The notes beneath the pieces were generated by a model. It saw nothing but the letters and a program-made list of their open reading frames with translations, was not told where the DNA came from and searched no databases. Below are positions 12,576 through 24,846 of a stretch of 64,000 bases of DNA, one piece after another. The DNA is from Archilochus colubris. Taxonomy: Eukaryota; Chordata; Aves; Apodiformes; Trochilidae. The position numbers were made by a program, and so were the translations under genes. Position 1 is the stretch's first letter. Each line of letters starts with the position of its first letter. Where the stretch lies: assembly GCA_023079485.1 (NCBI GenBank), contig CM041085.1, positions 31,667,121-31,731,120 of the forward strand, written 5' to 3'.

Positions 12576-13807
12576 CAAGGAGCATGCCAAAGAAGGACAA
12601 GGATGACTGAAAGAATGTCTCAGCATCTACCCATCTAGCTTACTTCAGCTCCAGATGACTTGTGCATGTGGTGAGGTTTATAAAATCATAACTAGGACAG
12701 AGAAGATGGATAAGAATTGTTCATTATGTCTCACCATATTAACAAATCAGTTTATTCAATGGCAGGTTTAAAACCAGATAAAAACAAAGGGAATACTTTT
12801 CCATGCAACAAGAAATTGAACTGTATGACTCACTGCTAAGCTAAATTTGGATGCAAAAAGTATTAACAGGTTCAAGATGGGATTAAGGAAGTCAATGGCA
12901 GAAAGGTCTATCGAGGATAACTGAACAATGGCCCTAATGTAATATCAAGGGGAGGAAATGCCTGCAGCACTGGTCACTAGAAGAGAGGAAAGAGGAATGG
13001 GTCATTGCTTCATTTCTTAAGATCTTTCCCTAAGCTGCTGGTACTGGCCATTGTTCAATACAGGTCAGTGGGATGCTCAGCCACTGTGGGACTTGTTAAG
13101 CTGATTTCTTTGTGAGTTTCCAGTCACTACATTTGTGCTTAATATGGATTTCAACCTTACATTCAAAAGAGGTGATGGTAACATATTACCCAGAGAATGC
13201 AGAGCATAAGAACTGTTTTTTATCCAACCCTCCTGGGTTTCTTCTTTGTAGTAGCAAGTATGAGGGCTTGTGTCATGTGATTTCTACATATGTTCTAAGA
13301 AGCTCTGCAGCTATCCAAGAGGGATGATGAGCACAAAAAGGTAACTATAAATAAGTAAATTCCTTCCATGCCCTTTATTTACTGGACTCAGAATAAGTCC
13401 CTTGCTATAATAAACCACTGTCATGAATGATTTCTTTATTAAGGTCTTGACATACTGGTCACATTTGATTAATTGAATGTTATGACCATTGTTCCAGAGG
13501 CTGTATATTGAGAATGAATCTGCCTTGTAAACTTCTGGCTCCAAAACCTGATCGAAACAGACAATGATGTCTTTATGGTCTTTCTGAGCACTGCCAATTC
13601 CACAGTTACCAAAAAACAAATGTCAAGAAACTCCCCACATTTCTCTGTTTATTTCCACATTTCACTGTACTTTTCCATTTGATAATGCATTTTAGAGATT
13701 AAAGCTCTTTCTAACCTATTTTTGGTCCCAGTGCTATTAATGTGGATCCTAAAAAGAGGTTTTTCATTTAAGGGTGGACAAATTCATGTTAGCTAATTTT
13801 AACCTCA

Positions 13808-13838
13808 CAAAACAACAACAACAACAACAACAAAAAAG
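13808..13838. repeat. (CAA)n microsatellite
   Basis: About eight consecutive CAA units followed by a short A run. A poly-glutamine open frame runs through it and is considered spurious. Confidence 0.9.
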
Positions 13839-16800
13839 GACAGGATCAGAATTTCAGTTTGACCTTTTTATGATATCCTTTATATTCACTAATGAGGGGG
13901 TGAACCAAATAAAAATAGATTGCAGCAAAAAAAAAAAGGTAATAATTCAAAAGTGAGAATATGCAATGAGCAAATGAACATCAAGGTAACCCTTTTATAC
14001 TGAGGCAGTTTCTGCAGGATGGTGGAGAGTTTGCCATCCCTACAAGGTTCAATCTAAAATGAAAACCAAACAAAAATCCCAAGCACCGTGGTCTGTGGGA
14101 AATAATGAGTTTAAATTGGAGGTACAATGGAAATTTATAGTAATAACATCAATAAAAAGGGGAGCAATAAGGTGTGATGTGGACAACACTTTGAGCTGAA
14201 AGACAGGATTTGAAAAAAAATCTAGCTTTGTATCAAGGCACCAATGGACAGATGGCTTCTGTATCTGTTCTTATATTTAAAACAAATCTGTATTTTGAAA
14301 AAAAGATGTGAAGATATTAAAAATAAACCTACCAAAGGGACATCTTAACCTAAGAAAAACTGCATGTAAGGACAAAAATTTAGTGCATCTATCTTAAGCT
14401 ATGTTAGCATTTTAATTACATTGTGTATTGCTAACATTATGTCATTTAGATGATGTTTAATGCTATACATATTATGTATCCTCCAGCATTCAAATTGTTT
14501 TAGAAAGTAAAATGCCAACACAAAAAGAGATTCCATTGAATCTATCTACGTAAAGCACCTCTACTGAAGATAAAGATATTTAACAGGGGGATGGTATGAG
14601 TGGCTTCTAACATAGTCTGCTAATCAATTATAGTTTTCAGCAATATAAATTACACTATAATTATAGCTGTAGTAAAACATGTTTAGATACCTATATTTTT
14701 AATCTCTAATAATAAACAAAGTAAAACCCAGTAGATTTCTACCAACATACAGTGAAGATATAAATTTCAGGAATGACATAACCAAGTGTCATGCATTTCT
14801 TGAAAATGTTTCAAAATAAGAAGATGCAATTAATGCTGAGGAATTTCATATTACACTGAAACAATCACCTTGTGATATTACTCAACAGTTCAAATACTAT
14901 ATAAGTGATTTATAATTAGCTTCTATAAAGAAGAAATAGTATTTTTTAAAACTTTATGGACAGCAGAGCCAAAGGCATATTTTGTTTCCAGTTAGCAGAA
15001 AATGCTAAAGGCAGATTTAAAATAAAAAGAGAACCACAGCAACAAAACTAGGAGAGGAAGAAGTGAAGGTTCTTCATTTTCCCAGAAAGCAAGGCTTCCA
15101 TAATCACATTTCTCCCAGATAGGGCACTACAGAGACATAGCAGTCAAAATGAGCACAGGTTAAAAGTCTCATAGATAATTATAAACCCACAAGGTCTATT
15201 AAATCAGAGGTTGAGTAGAGGTATGAAGTGATTTCACACGGTAAAGGCATGCAGGAATATTCTAGATTCCCATTCCAGGTCTCCCACTGGCTGTAACCTA
15301 GCCAGGGAATATCACAGGAGAATGCTACCACACACTGACCTCTTTTTCTCCTCCTGGGTACTGAAAACCTCAGTCTAGTTCCCTTCTCTGCTTGAGACAG
15401 CTTGAAGATGTATTTCTAACCATCAAGGAGAGGCTCAAATCACAGATAAGCACAGTTACCTAAATTATTGGTCTATATTCTATACGAAGTAGGAAGCACA
15501 ACTGGAAAATGTCAGTCCTGCTTTCCTGCTTTCCAGGAGAGCAGTCAAAGGCTGAGGTCCCTCTTGTTTAGTTGCCAATGGGTCAATTCCAGCAGGCAGA
15601 ACCCAGGAATCCACTACAGCCTGGGGAGGAGCTGAGGAACTCTGAGGAGGTGGGACTCCAATCCCTTCAGTAAGAGGAGAAACATGAACTCACAATCCCA
15701 GGACAATATTGCAGCAGATGAGCTTTTTTTTTTTGCCTGTTTTAGAGCAGGCTATCCTGCTGATGGACTTTTTAAAGCCAGACATTTTATTCTTCTCCTC
15801 CTTCCCTCTGTTCTCTTCTACCACTTTCTGAAATAAAATATTACAACAGGGACATACTCCAGTTCATTCTGCCTTCTACACAGCTCCTTCATCTTTCCCT
15901 CATGTGCTGGACCACGCAGTGCAATCTGAGATGACTGTGCTGGAGCTTTTGTGTCTGCTGGAGACAATGATGAAGACATTTACATGTATGAACAGCAGTG
16001 GTCTGAGAAATATACTAGCGCCAACTAGAGATGCCAAAATCTTTTACCACCATTGTTTCTTGAATCAATTAAGAAATACAGAGAAGACAAAAGGAAATTG
16101 CATTAATTTATGTCTCTGATGGCTTTATACACACCCATGTGTCTCAGTGGGATTTCTGGGAATAATGCAAAGTGTCTCCAGAGCTTAAGATGCGGTGCTT
16201 CCAAATACAAAAGAAGACCTCTACAGCCAATAAGCAGGAAAATTTACATTAAAATGGAAAATAATTTATCCCACCATAAAGAAAACATTCTTCATCTGGC
16301 AAGCCTTACATGGCCAAATTTGCGTGCACTTCTTTGCAAAGAGTACTACATGCAGTGTCACATTCATTCTGCTGCTACCGTGAAAAAAAGCAGACAGCAT
16401 TTATTCCAACTGCTATTTACTGCTCAGTCAATGGGGTGTTTTAGGCCATACCTGAACAAAATAGATCTATCTCATCCCCTTTTTTCTTAAGCATAAGCAT
16501 GTGTAAGATATTACAAGAAAAAAGGCTTTTGTCCACATATTTTTCCATTTGCTCATCAGCTTCTTGATTTTTTCTGTAGAATGGCAAAACAAAGCCCTGC
16601 TATGTTCTCAGCAGGGTTATTTTCATAGTGAAACAAGTTTCAGAGTAGCGACTTGTTCGCCTTCCACTATTAAAAACATAAAAATAAAAACTTGATTCTT
16701 TGTCCTTCCTTCAAGGAGCTATCAGATTTTCCAGTTATATTCCTGGTATCTCCGTGAGCAAAAAACAACAGCAGAGTTTAGCGTATATAACAGAGGATGG

Positions 16801-17825
16801 AAGAGACAATGAAAGCAATGTTTTTGTTTATTTTTGCAGCATATGCATTCAGCTCTCACTGATTTCAATGCAAATGCCATTTTCCACAACATCTAGAGTA
16901 TGAGACTGCTGCTGGAGCCATGCCCTAAAGTCTGAAGCAGAGTATAAAATTAGCCAAGCAAACAACTAGCAGTCCTCTTGGAAGGTACCAGTGTGGGATG
17001 GCAACACACAGACTGCTTTTGCCCTATCTTTCTTAGTAGAACTTTTCCCATACTCTCTCATGTTGCCTTTAAATAAATAATAGCAATAGGAAAGCAAGAA
17101 GTCCCCTAGCTACAGTAAACACGGGTGGACAAAACAGATTAAAAGTTCAGTTCTTATGATCTTATATTCAAAGAAAATAAAAAGCTCGTGCTGGGACTTG
17201 GTGTGGTGTTTTGGAACACAGCTTGCTTTCCCTGATTACTTGTCTGACCTTTGTACAGAATACCACAAACTGTCAATACAATATGCAGAAATTATGTCAG
17301 CCCTTTGATATGGAGGGTGAGGGATGGCTCATTTGGGATATTTGTTTAAATGATGTCACAATCACACATTGTGTGGTTTGAATTAAACACATGCTTGTGA
17401 GCTTAAAAAACCCTATTGATCTTTCAAAATATTCTTTTATTTTTGTCTGGTTCACTGGCAGTGTTGCCATTTAAATGACTCCACAGCTGATGCACTCAAC
17501 ATATTCAAAGATATAAATACCTCGGGTTTATTTTAAAATTGAAACAAATATAACTATCTTTGTCTCAAAAAGCAACTAAAAATTAACAATCAAATCCTGG
17601 TAATGCAAGGGAAAAGCAGAAGTGGCATGTGCCCCCATTAATCAAACTCATGGAATCAGATCTCTTGCTAAGAGCAATTTGACCCACAAAAACTGAACCT
17701 CCAAAATATAATTTCCCACGTTATGCCTCTGAACTTAATCAAAATTAATGAGATGCAAAACAAGTATTTGTAGCTTGCATGCACAGGCAAGTTCCACTTT
17801 CCATACGCCTTGCATGTTGACGCTG

Positions 17826-17844
17826 ATGCTGTATGGTACAGCAT
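17826..17844. other. Short perfect hairpin
   Basis: ATGCTGTA (17826-17833) and TACAGCAT (17837-17844) are perfect inverted 8-mers with a 3-base loop. It is too short for a miRNA precursor. It lies about 90 bases before the AATTAATC cluster. Confidence 0.6.
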
Positions 17845-17931
17845 TACACAGTTAATGAGCTAGATGTGAAAATAAAAGCTGAACTAATGCAATATCTTAA
17901 AAACATTTCTCTAAATAGTAATCTCAAAACT

Positions 17932-17967
17932 AAATTAATCACCTGAATTAATCGTTGAATTAATCAC
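17932..17967. promoter_or_regulatory. Cluster of AATTAATC words (homeodomain-like sites)
   Basis: The word AATTAATC occurs three times within about 40 bases, the outer copies each continuing as ACCT. TAATTA-type cores are typical homeodomain targets. Such words are common in AT-rich DNA, so this is only a candidate site cluster. Confidence 0.25.
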
Positions 17968-20900
17968 CTAGTTTATTATCCCTATTTTCAAATTAATGAA
18001 GATAAATCCTACACTAAAATTAGAATTCTCTTTTGAAACTGACTGTGAACCCCAAATATTTTCTGAATTATTTCCTTTCTCTCTTCCTTCTTCCCAGGTG
18101 CCCACTGATCTTCTTTGAAGTATTCCAGGTTGTTTTCCAACTACTGTGATAGGGACAGGACCACAATTGATGCTGAAATCATTGTTATAAACAAATGAAG
18201 CAAAAGATCACCACCAGAAGCATGAGATGGCTTGGTCATCTTAGGGTAGCAGTCCAAGCGAGAGCCCTGTCTTATCCTGTTTCTCTAACTGCCTTTCAGT
18301 GAAGTTGAACTTAAATATAGCCTAGATATATCACTAGGACTTTGTATTTGCAAGTTATCAATAAAGTACATTAATAAAGATCTAAAAGTCAAATATGAAA
18401 AACATGAAAGGCATTGCTAAAAACACATGAAGGAAATCAGGAGCTTCCTTGATTTATTCTCAGTGCCAGCCATCAATGCTCCAAATGAAGAGCATGAATT
18501 ATTTCAGGAAATCCTTGTTCTGAAGAGTAGTAAAGAAAAAGATGAATGTAGATCACTAATACTTGCCAAATCAATGCACAAAGAAATAAGGACATTGGCA
18601 ACATAAAAGTTGAAACAAACACTTTGCTTTTGTAGGCAATCTCTTTGTAAGGAAACTACAGGAGAATCTACCATGGCTGATATCTGGCACACTTTTGTAA
18701 CAAGAAGACTGTCCTAACATTGTGTTTATTCAGCATTTGTTCTAGCCCCAGTTGTATAGGCATCTCAATTCTTAGTAACAATAATAACATTTAAGTCATT
18801 TAACTATACTGTCCATCATTTCCAAAAGCAGAGTCTGGTAACAGCAGTTCTTAATTTAAACCAAACTACTCTCTACACATGAGGTTAAGACCACCACTAC
18901 TGTAGCACAACACTTGGGATAAGCTCCTGGGCCACTGAAAAAAAAAAAAAAGTTTTGCCACTGACTTCAACAGGAACAGTATTTAGTCTTCTGCCATACA
19001 GAACAACAAATAATGAGACTTCTGTTAAATACGCTGGTCTATCTTTGCTCTCTTGCAGATGTTTTCCCCGGTGAATTTACCACCTGTCTTAGCAAAACCT
19101 AAGCTTATTCTTACCAAAATAAAAGAATCATAGAAGACAAGACCCAGTATCTTTACACCACATGTTTCCTTTAAAAGATGATGTGTTTACCACCTTCATG
19201 TTTCTTCATATTGCTCGGGCTGCATCACCTTGGCTTCTCTCCCATGCAACCTGGTATTTACAAGTTCAGTAGTTTACACTGGAAACAGTGTAGTTCAAGT
19301 ATTTTCTTCATTACACAGACAGAATTTCACATGTTCTCTGTATTACTGTTTTTTCCTGCAATCAGAAATGAGGGCATATGAACTTAAATCCTTTCACACT
19401 CCACTGGTATAAAAATATACATCCTACTTTTGAAAAGCAGTTTGGTCATTTTTCTGGATCAGTTTCACACAAGTGAGGGCCTGTGCTCCTGATGCAAAAC
19501 CCAGATGCCTGGGATGGCCTGAGCCATCCCTCACTGATGAGAATGTAACACTAGCCAAAGTCTAAACCTCAGGGGAGCAGAACAGTACTGTGTAAAACAT
19601 GGATAAATATTATGATATTACAGTATGTAGATCAATGCTAGAATAATACTAGCTACTTATTCCAGACAGACACAAAAAATACTTGCAGCAGCTCAGGAGA
19701 TTCATACTCCCAGCCTAAAAACTGAGCAGCCACTAAGAATTTCTGTGTTGGTAAGCACATTGTTTCTAATCACAAAATTGTTCAATGAGTGTTCTCAGCA
19801 AAGGAGATGAAAAGACCTGCTTTCTGCATTCAGGTGACCCGTGCCCTCCATAGGTTATCTTTCCAAAAAGCAAAGGATGGTCAATACAGCTAGGCTCCTG
19901 TTTCTCACACATCAAAACCACAACTCTTTCTAATGAGTGTCAGAAATAAAACTCCCATTGCTCCAATATAGGATCAATTCCTTCAAATTCAGCAAGTCAG
20001 TCCTACAAACACCCAGTACAGGGGGAAACAGTCATACTGTTGCTGAGAAGACTTTGTCTAGACAATAATTACATGCAGATAGATGGCCTAGAGTGGATAA
20101 TCTGGAGGTTATTATCTGCCCAGGTGTCCCCCGGTGGAGACACTGTCCTGCAGAATGTGCATTACAGGACATGAAAAACCACCACAGCTTTGGCTGCCTG
20201 CCTTTAGGCTGAATAGAGGATTGATAGTCTAAACACAATGCTCACAGCAATTGTATTAATAAAAGAAGTGCCATGGGGCAATGAGCACACCCAGCTACCT
20301 CTTCCCAGCATAGTTCTCTGCATGTTTGTAATGGTTATTTCCATCTTTTGGCATTCTAGAAGCAAACAGCACTTTCATTCCAGCTGTCCCTATGGTAGTT
20401 TTCAAAGCTCCTGACTGACTCCTGTTCAAGAGCAGGCATTTCTCATACTTGTTGCAAACTAAAACTTGAGTTCCAGATATTCAGTCCATCCAAAAGCAAA
20501 GCCTCAAAGATGTCCAGTGAGATGTTACCTAGGTGTAAGTGAATTATCAGTAAATCCTATAGGAAAGCCACAGTCCGAAAACTTTTCTTTCAAAGAAGGT
20601 AAAAAGAGAAAAGGATAATTTTTCATTGCTATTATGTTATTGTGTTATGGCTGCAGGGCACAGCAAACTCTACAGTTCTCCTAACCAAGTTCTTTTTCCT
20701 TTTTTGTTGAGAGGTGGCTTTTTCTTTGGACAAAGTGTTCATCATCATTCTGCATCCTATGAAATTTCCACAAATCTCCACCACTGAGGTGCTTCCTCAA
20801 TTAGCACAGCACAAAACCGGAATTAATCCACCCCACAGATCCACTGATCCGAACCTTAATTAATGCAAGTATTAGGGATTTATGGTTGTAGAGCATGCAC

Positions 20901-21020
20901 AGAAAGCACAAAATACCCAGGTAGATGTGAGATACCAAGACATCCAAGAAGTAAAAAACAAATTCTTAGAGTCAAATTGGACAATTTGCAGGCTCACTGA
21001 AAAGCAGAGGGGGGGAAATT

Positions 21021-21099
21021 AAAAAAAGAGAGAGAGAGAAAAGAAGGAAAAAAGAAAAAAGAAAGAGGAAAGAAGAAAAAAAGAAAAAAAGAAGGAAGG
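21021..21099. repeat. Pure purine (GA-rich) tract, 79 bases
   Basis: From 21021 to 21099 the plus strand contains only A and G: a short (GA)n core followed by irregular AAAGAAGGAA-type sequence. Homopurine tracts of this length can form triplex (H-) DNA. A minus-strand poly-phenylalanine/serine open frame across it is an artefact. Confidence 0.9.
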
Positions 21100-23084
21100 C
21101 AAAAGAATGCTACTGTGATAGGAGTGACAAGAGAGAAAGAGATCATCATCTCACTGCTTTGTAAAGAAAACACAAAGAGAGTATTACCCTGACAGGAAAA
21201 TTCTGTTTTAGTGGCTGTCATAAAGGTACAATTAAAACAGAGCTGATAAGATTTAAAAAATCCAAACTTGTGCTACTGCTTTGGAAAAACTCCAACTTCA
21301 CAATAAATAAAATGAAAATACAAAACAAACTCACAAAACCTTATGCCAATATTAATTTGCAGGGTTTTGAGCTTTCCTATTTTTCCTAGATTACTAGTCT
21401 CTATTTTATTTATTCACATTAGAGCGATCTAAAACATTCCTCCTTGGCCATGTCTCATCATGTCATAATTATTCATCTTCATGAAGGCTTCTGACAGCCT
21501 CTGGTTAAAATACAATGATATTTTTGAATAAATTATTAAGTGAAAGGATAATTTAGTCTCCATAACTAATTAATCTTTGGTTTCTTGGCAAAACTTAATT
21601 CCAAAAATAACGTGTCCACTAATCTAGAGGGAAATAGACTCCAATAACCAGTTCACTCTCTCCTTGGAAATAATCAGCATATCTAAATGCTTTGCAGTTC
21701 CAACCAAACAAGACAAGCCTTAAAGAACAGTTGAAAAGGGAGTCTGCAGCAGCCTCTTTGAAGTCTCTGGTCTTCTTCAGTGGGAGATCAAACCCAGAAA
21801 AGAATTACCACCCTACCATGGAAACACAGGAAGGACTGAATATGCCTCAGGCTTGCTTCGGAGCAAAATCTCATGCATTTTCAATAGAGCTTTGGCCAGC
21901 GTCCCCTGAGATGAACAGAAATAGTCCATGGACTTTATGGCTTCTAGTGTTCATACTAAGGAGAGGTGGCACCACATTATTGTACAAACAGCAGGAGCAA
22001 CCAACATAAACTTTTGGCTGTCTTGCAGTACAGTGAAATTGAGAATTTTTGAATTGCAGGTATACAAATACCAGGAGTAAGTACTCTTATAAAAAAACAG
22101 TTTTGTGAAGCCTAGTCTAATCCAAATCAACCTTTTCTAAAAGCAAATGGTTTTTGTTCATTTAAACTCAGGTGTCAGCAGTACCTACAAACATGTGTTC
22201 TGTCTTACGCAGGCATGGTCAGTAGAATAGGTGTCAAGGGAAAAAGCTTTCACATTTCTGGAATGGTAAAGGGAAGATTTATAAAGTTTTTACTGGCCTG
22301 AAGGAAAGAAAGAAGAAACATCTGCCAGAGTCATGAGTGGCTTGTTGGCTAAATTAATTCAGTGGAGGGGTCTGAAATAGATCATCTTCAGCAGTAGGCG
22401 TTAGTGGAGTCATCAAAAATAATTACTATAGAGGAGTCCAGGACATACCTACAGGGAATAAAACTAATCTGAAAATGTAAATTAATTCCACAAAGTACAG
22501 ACAGAGAAGCCAGCAATTCTTACACTCTTGGGCTCACACAATGTGCTAAGCTCTCACGAAAAGAACAGAAATACTTTTTGTTTGAGTCTGGAACAGTACC
22601 TATGAATGTGCTGTTAGAAGAGGTGGAAAACCTGAGACAACAGAGGTTTCTACAGATACACCTATGATCACACTATCCAGAGCTTCTAAGGTAAGACGTC
22701 CACCCAAAGACTTAGGGATGTATTTCAAACATTGATACTCTGTGTTCTTTCTGATGCCCTCTAGAAACACCCATGCTGAGAGAAGCAAACATAAGCAGGG
22801 GAAAAAAGGTTCAAACCATTGAATAGCAGTGACAGTAGTACAAATTTAAACAGCTTTCTCCCTTTTAGGTTTTGAACAAGATCAAAAGGAATGTGTTTGT
22901 GCTCACTACTTGGCACTCTCCTATAAACAAGGTACAGAACACCATAGGAACGGTGACGTGGCCATTTCCCACAGCAGCCCTTTCTCCCTCCTCATAAACA
23001 AACCCAAGGCTGCCTGTATTCTTTACAGTCTTTACAGCTGCCCTGGCCTCTCCTCAGGAGCTCACATGAAAGCGCTTTGCCTGT

Positions 23085-23650
23085 GTTTTGCATTAGCTCG
23101 CTTCCAATGCCAAGCAGCCTCGGGACTCCCGAGGCGCATACCGCACGCCCCTGCTCTGGGCGGGGAGCCAGAGGGGCTGCTCGCAGCCCTGGGCCCGGGA
23201 CTCACCCAGGCGCCCACAGACACCAACCCTGTCTGTCAGGGCAGGGAAGACCCCTCTCCCACTACCCGGTTGATGGCAAGACCTCCTGCGGGCACGTTTG
23301 CTGGGGGGGGGATCTGCCCCTCACACGCCTGCCTTTGAGCAGCGGGAGCTCTTGGGAATGGCGGCGGCGGCATCAGCCAGAGCTGCTGCTTTGAGCCCGG
23401 GTGTGAAAGCTTCGGCCTTCCCGCAGCACTGGCCGGTTTCCACAGATAAAGCACTCGGGCGTCAGGCACGTGTAATCCTTCAGGGCTGCTGAAAATTGAT
23501 TAATCCCACTCCAGCGACGGTCAAGCCGTCGAATGAAATGTTACACGGAAATTATTTCGCTTCCTTCCTTTCCGAGGGGCTGCTCCCATACCGCCCCTCC
23601 GCTCCTCCCGCTCTCTGACCCTGAGGCGGTGCTGGTCAGCCCGGTCTGAA
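23085..23650 (-). promoter_or_regulatory. CpG island, candidate promoter and first exon
   Basis: This block holds roughly three dozen CpG dinucleotides by eye, whereas CpG is rare almost everywhere else in the window, so it is a CpG island surrounded by AT-rich DNA. On the minus strand a GC box (GGGGCGG, 23591-23597) and GGAAG words lie upstream. A consensus splice donor G|GTGAGT sits with its first intronic base at 23205 (plus-strand ACTCAC at 23200-23205). A first exon running leftward from somewhere near 23480-23580 to 23206 would fit. Open frames inside, on both strands, are GC-driven and stop early, so such an exon would be 5' UTR. Because IYD lies 40 kb away on the same strand and PLEKHG1 is its usual downstream neighbour in amniotes, an upstream PLEKHG1 exon is the leading guess; a noncoding RNA start is the alternative. 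Confidence 0.5.
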
Positions 23651-24174
23651 GGGGGAATAAAAGGAATTCAAAACTATGTTTCTCAGTTTGTGCCACAGCA
23701 TAGAAGGCCGACTATAAATACATGTAAAGGCAAAGATAATCGACAGGTAAAATAAATAATTATAAGAATGCCATGAGCTCACCCTAGAAAATCTTGCAAG
23801 ATAAAACTTGTGTCAGTTCTATCAAGTTATGTTCTGGTTTTCCCCATCTGACTTCAGCAAAATGTCCCACTCCGCCTTTCTTCTTTGAACGTGTGTACCT
23901 TCCCATAGAGTCCCGGTACCATGTTGTATAAATGAAATGTATTCCTGACTGTGAATACTTTCACAGATTTAGAAAAAAGGTGACTTCACAAGAGCTGAAT
24001 AATTCTAACAAGCCTGGTGCAATCCCACAGTGTGGCTATTTAGAGAAAAGTAGGCATGTTTTTAAGTCAAAAAAATCTTTCTAATCACCTCTTCAATACT
24101 CTCCCAATTGAGTCTTCCAGCATGGGGACTGCTTTGGGCCTCCGGACCGCTTTGCATCTCTGGACTTGTCACTT

Positions 24175-24846
24175 TCATAGAATCATAGAATTGGCTGGGT
24201 TGGAAGGGACCTCAGAGATCATCGAGTCCAACCCTTGAACCACTGTTGCAGTTGCTAGACCATGGTACTCAGTGCCACATCCAGTCTCTTTTGAAATATC
24301 TCCAGGGATGGAGAATCCACTACTTCCCGGGGCAGCCCATTCCAATGCTTGATCACCCTCTCCGTAAAGAAATTCATTCTAATGTCCAACCTGAACCTCC
24401 CCTGGGCACAACTTAAGACCATGCCCTCTTGTCTTGCTGAGAGTTGCCTGGGAAAAGAGACCAACCCCCACCTGGCTACACCCTCCTTTCAGGGAGTTGT
24501 AGAGAGTGATGAGGTCTCCCCTGAGCCTCCTCTTCTCCAGGCTGAACAGCCCCAGCTCCCTCAGCCCTCCTCATAGGATCTGTGCTTGAGTCCTTTCACC
24601 AGCCTGGTTGCCCTCCTTTGGACCCGCTCCAAGACCTCAATATCCTTCCTTAACTGAGGGGCCCAGAACTGGACACAGTACTCAAGGTGTGGCCTCACCA
24701 GGGCTGAGTACAGGGGCAGAATCCCTTCCCTGGACCTGCTGGCCACACTGTTCCTGATAGAGGCCAGGATGCCATTGGCCTTCTTGGCTACCTGGGCACA
24801 CTGTTGGCTCATGTTCAGCTTCCTGTCAATTTTTCCTGTCAATCCT
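24175..24846 (-). mobile_element. CR1 LINE, 5'-truncated (copy B)
   Basis: Antisense CR1 of about 670 bp. The 3' tail of ATTCTATG-type units is at the low-coordinate end (TCATAGAATCATAGAATTGG), followed by the typical 3' UTR and the C-terminal part of ORF2. It belongs to the same subfamily as the copies at 39.6, 55.6 and 56.5 kb, judging by the near-identical 3' UTR. Similarity stops at about 24846, where the 5' truncation point lies. Confidence 0.96.
24255..24842 (-). pseudogene. CR1 ORF2 C-terminal remnant (copy B)
   Basis: Minus-strand remnant of the region C-terminal to the reverse transcriptase core. Reading from 24842 leftward, the frame gives words such as [16 protein letters not shown] and [19 protein letters not shown]. 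After frame changes in the middle it resumes with [18 protein letters not shown] and ends at a TAG at 24255. The catalytic domain is absent through 5' truncation and the frame is broken, so the remnant cannot encode an active protein. Confidence 0.9.

Larger units (their letters stand above)
12576..23084. other. AT-rich sequence without recognised genes
   Basis: No coding exon recognised. Contents worth noting are a (CAA)n microsatellite at 13808-13838, a hairpin at 17826-17844, clustered AATTAATC words at 17932-17967, a 15-base A run near 18938 and a pure purine tract at 21021-21099. Several open frames of 60-126 codons show no family resemblance. Confidence 0.6.

Noticed and set aside
22910..23469. 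Open frames of 64-142 codons across the CpG island
   Set aside because: They overlap in several frames and on both strands, as expected from high GC; none resembles a known protein.
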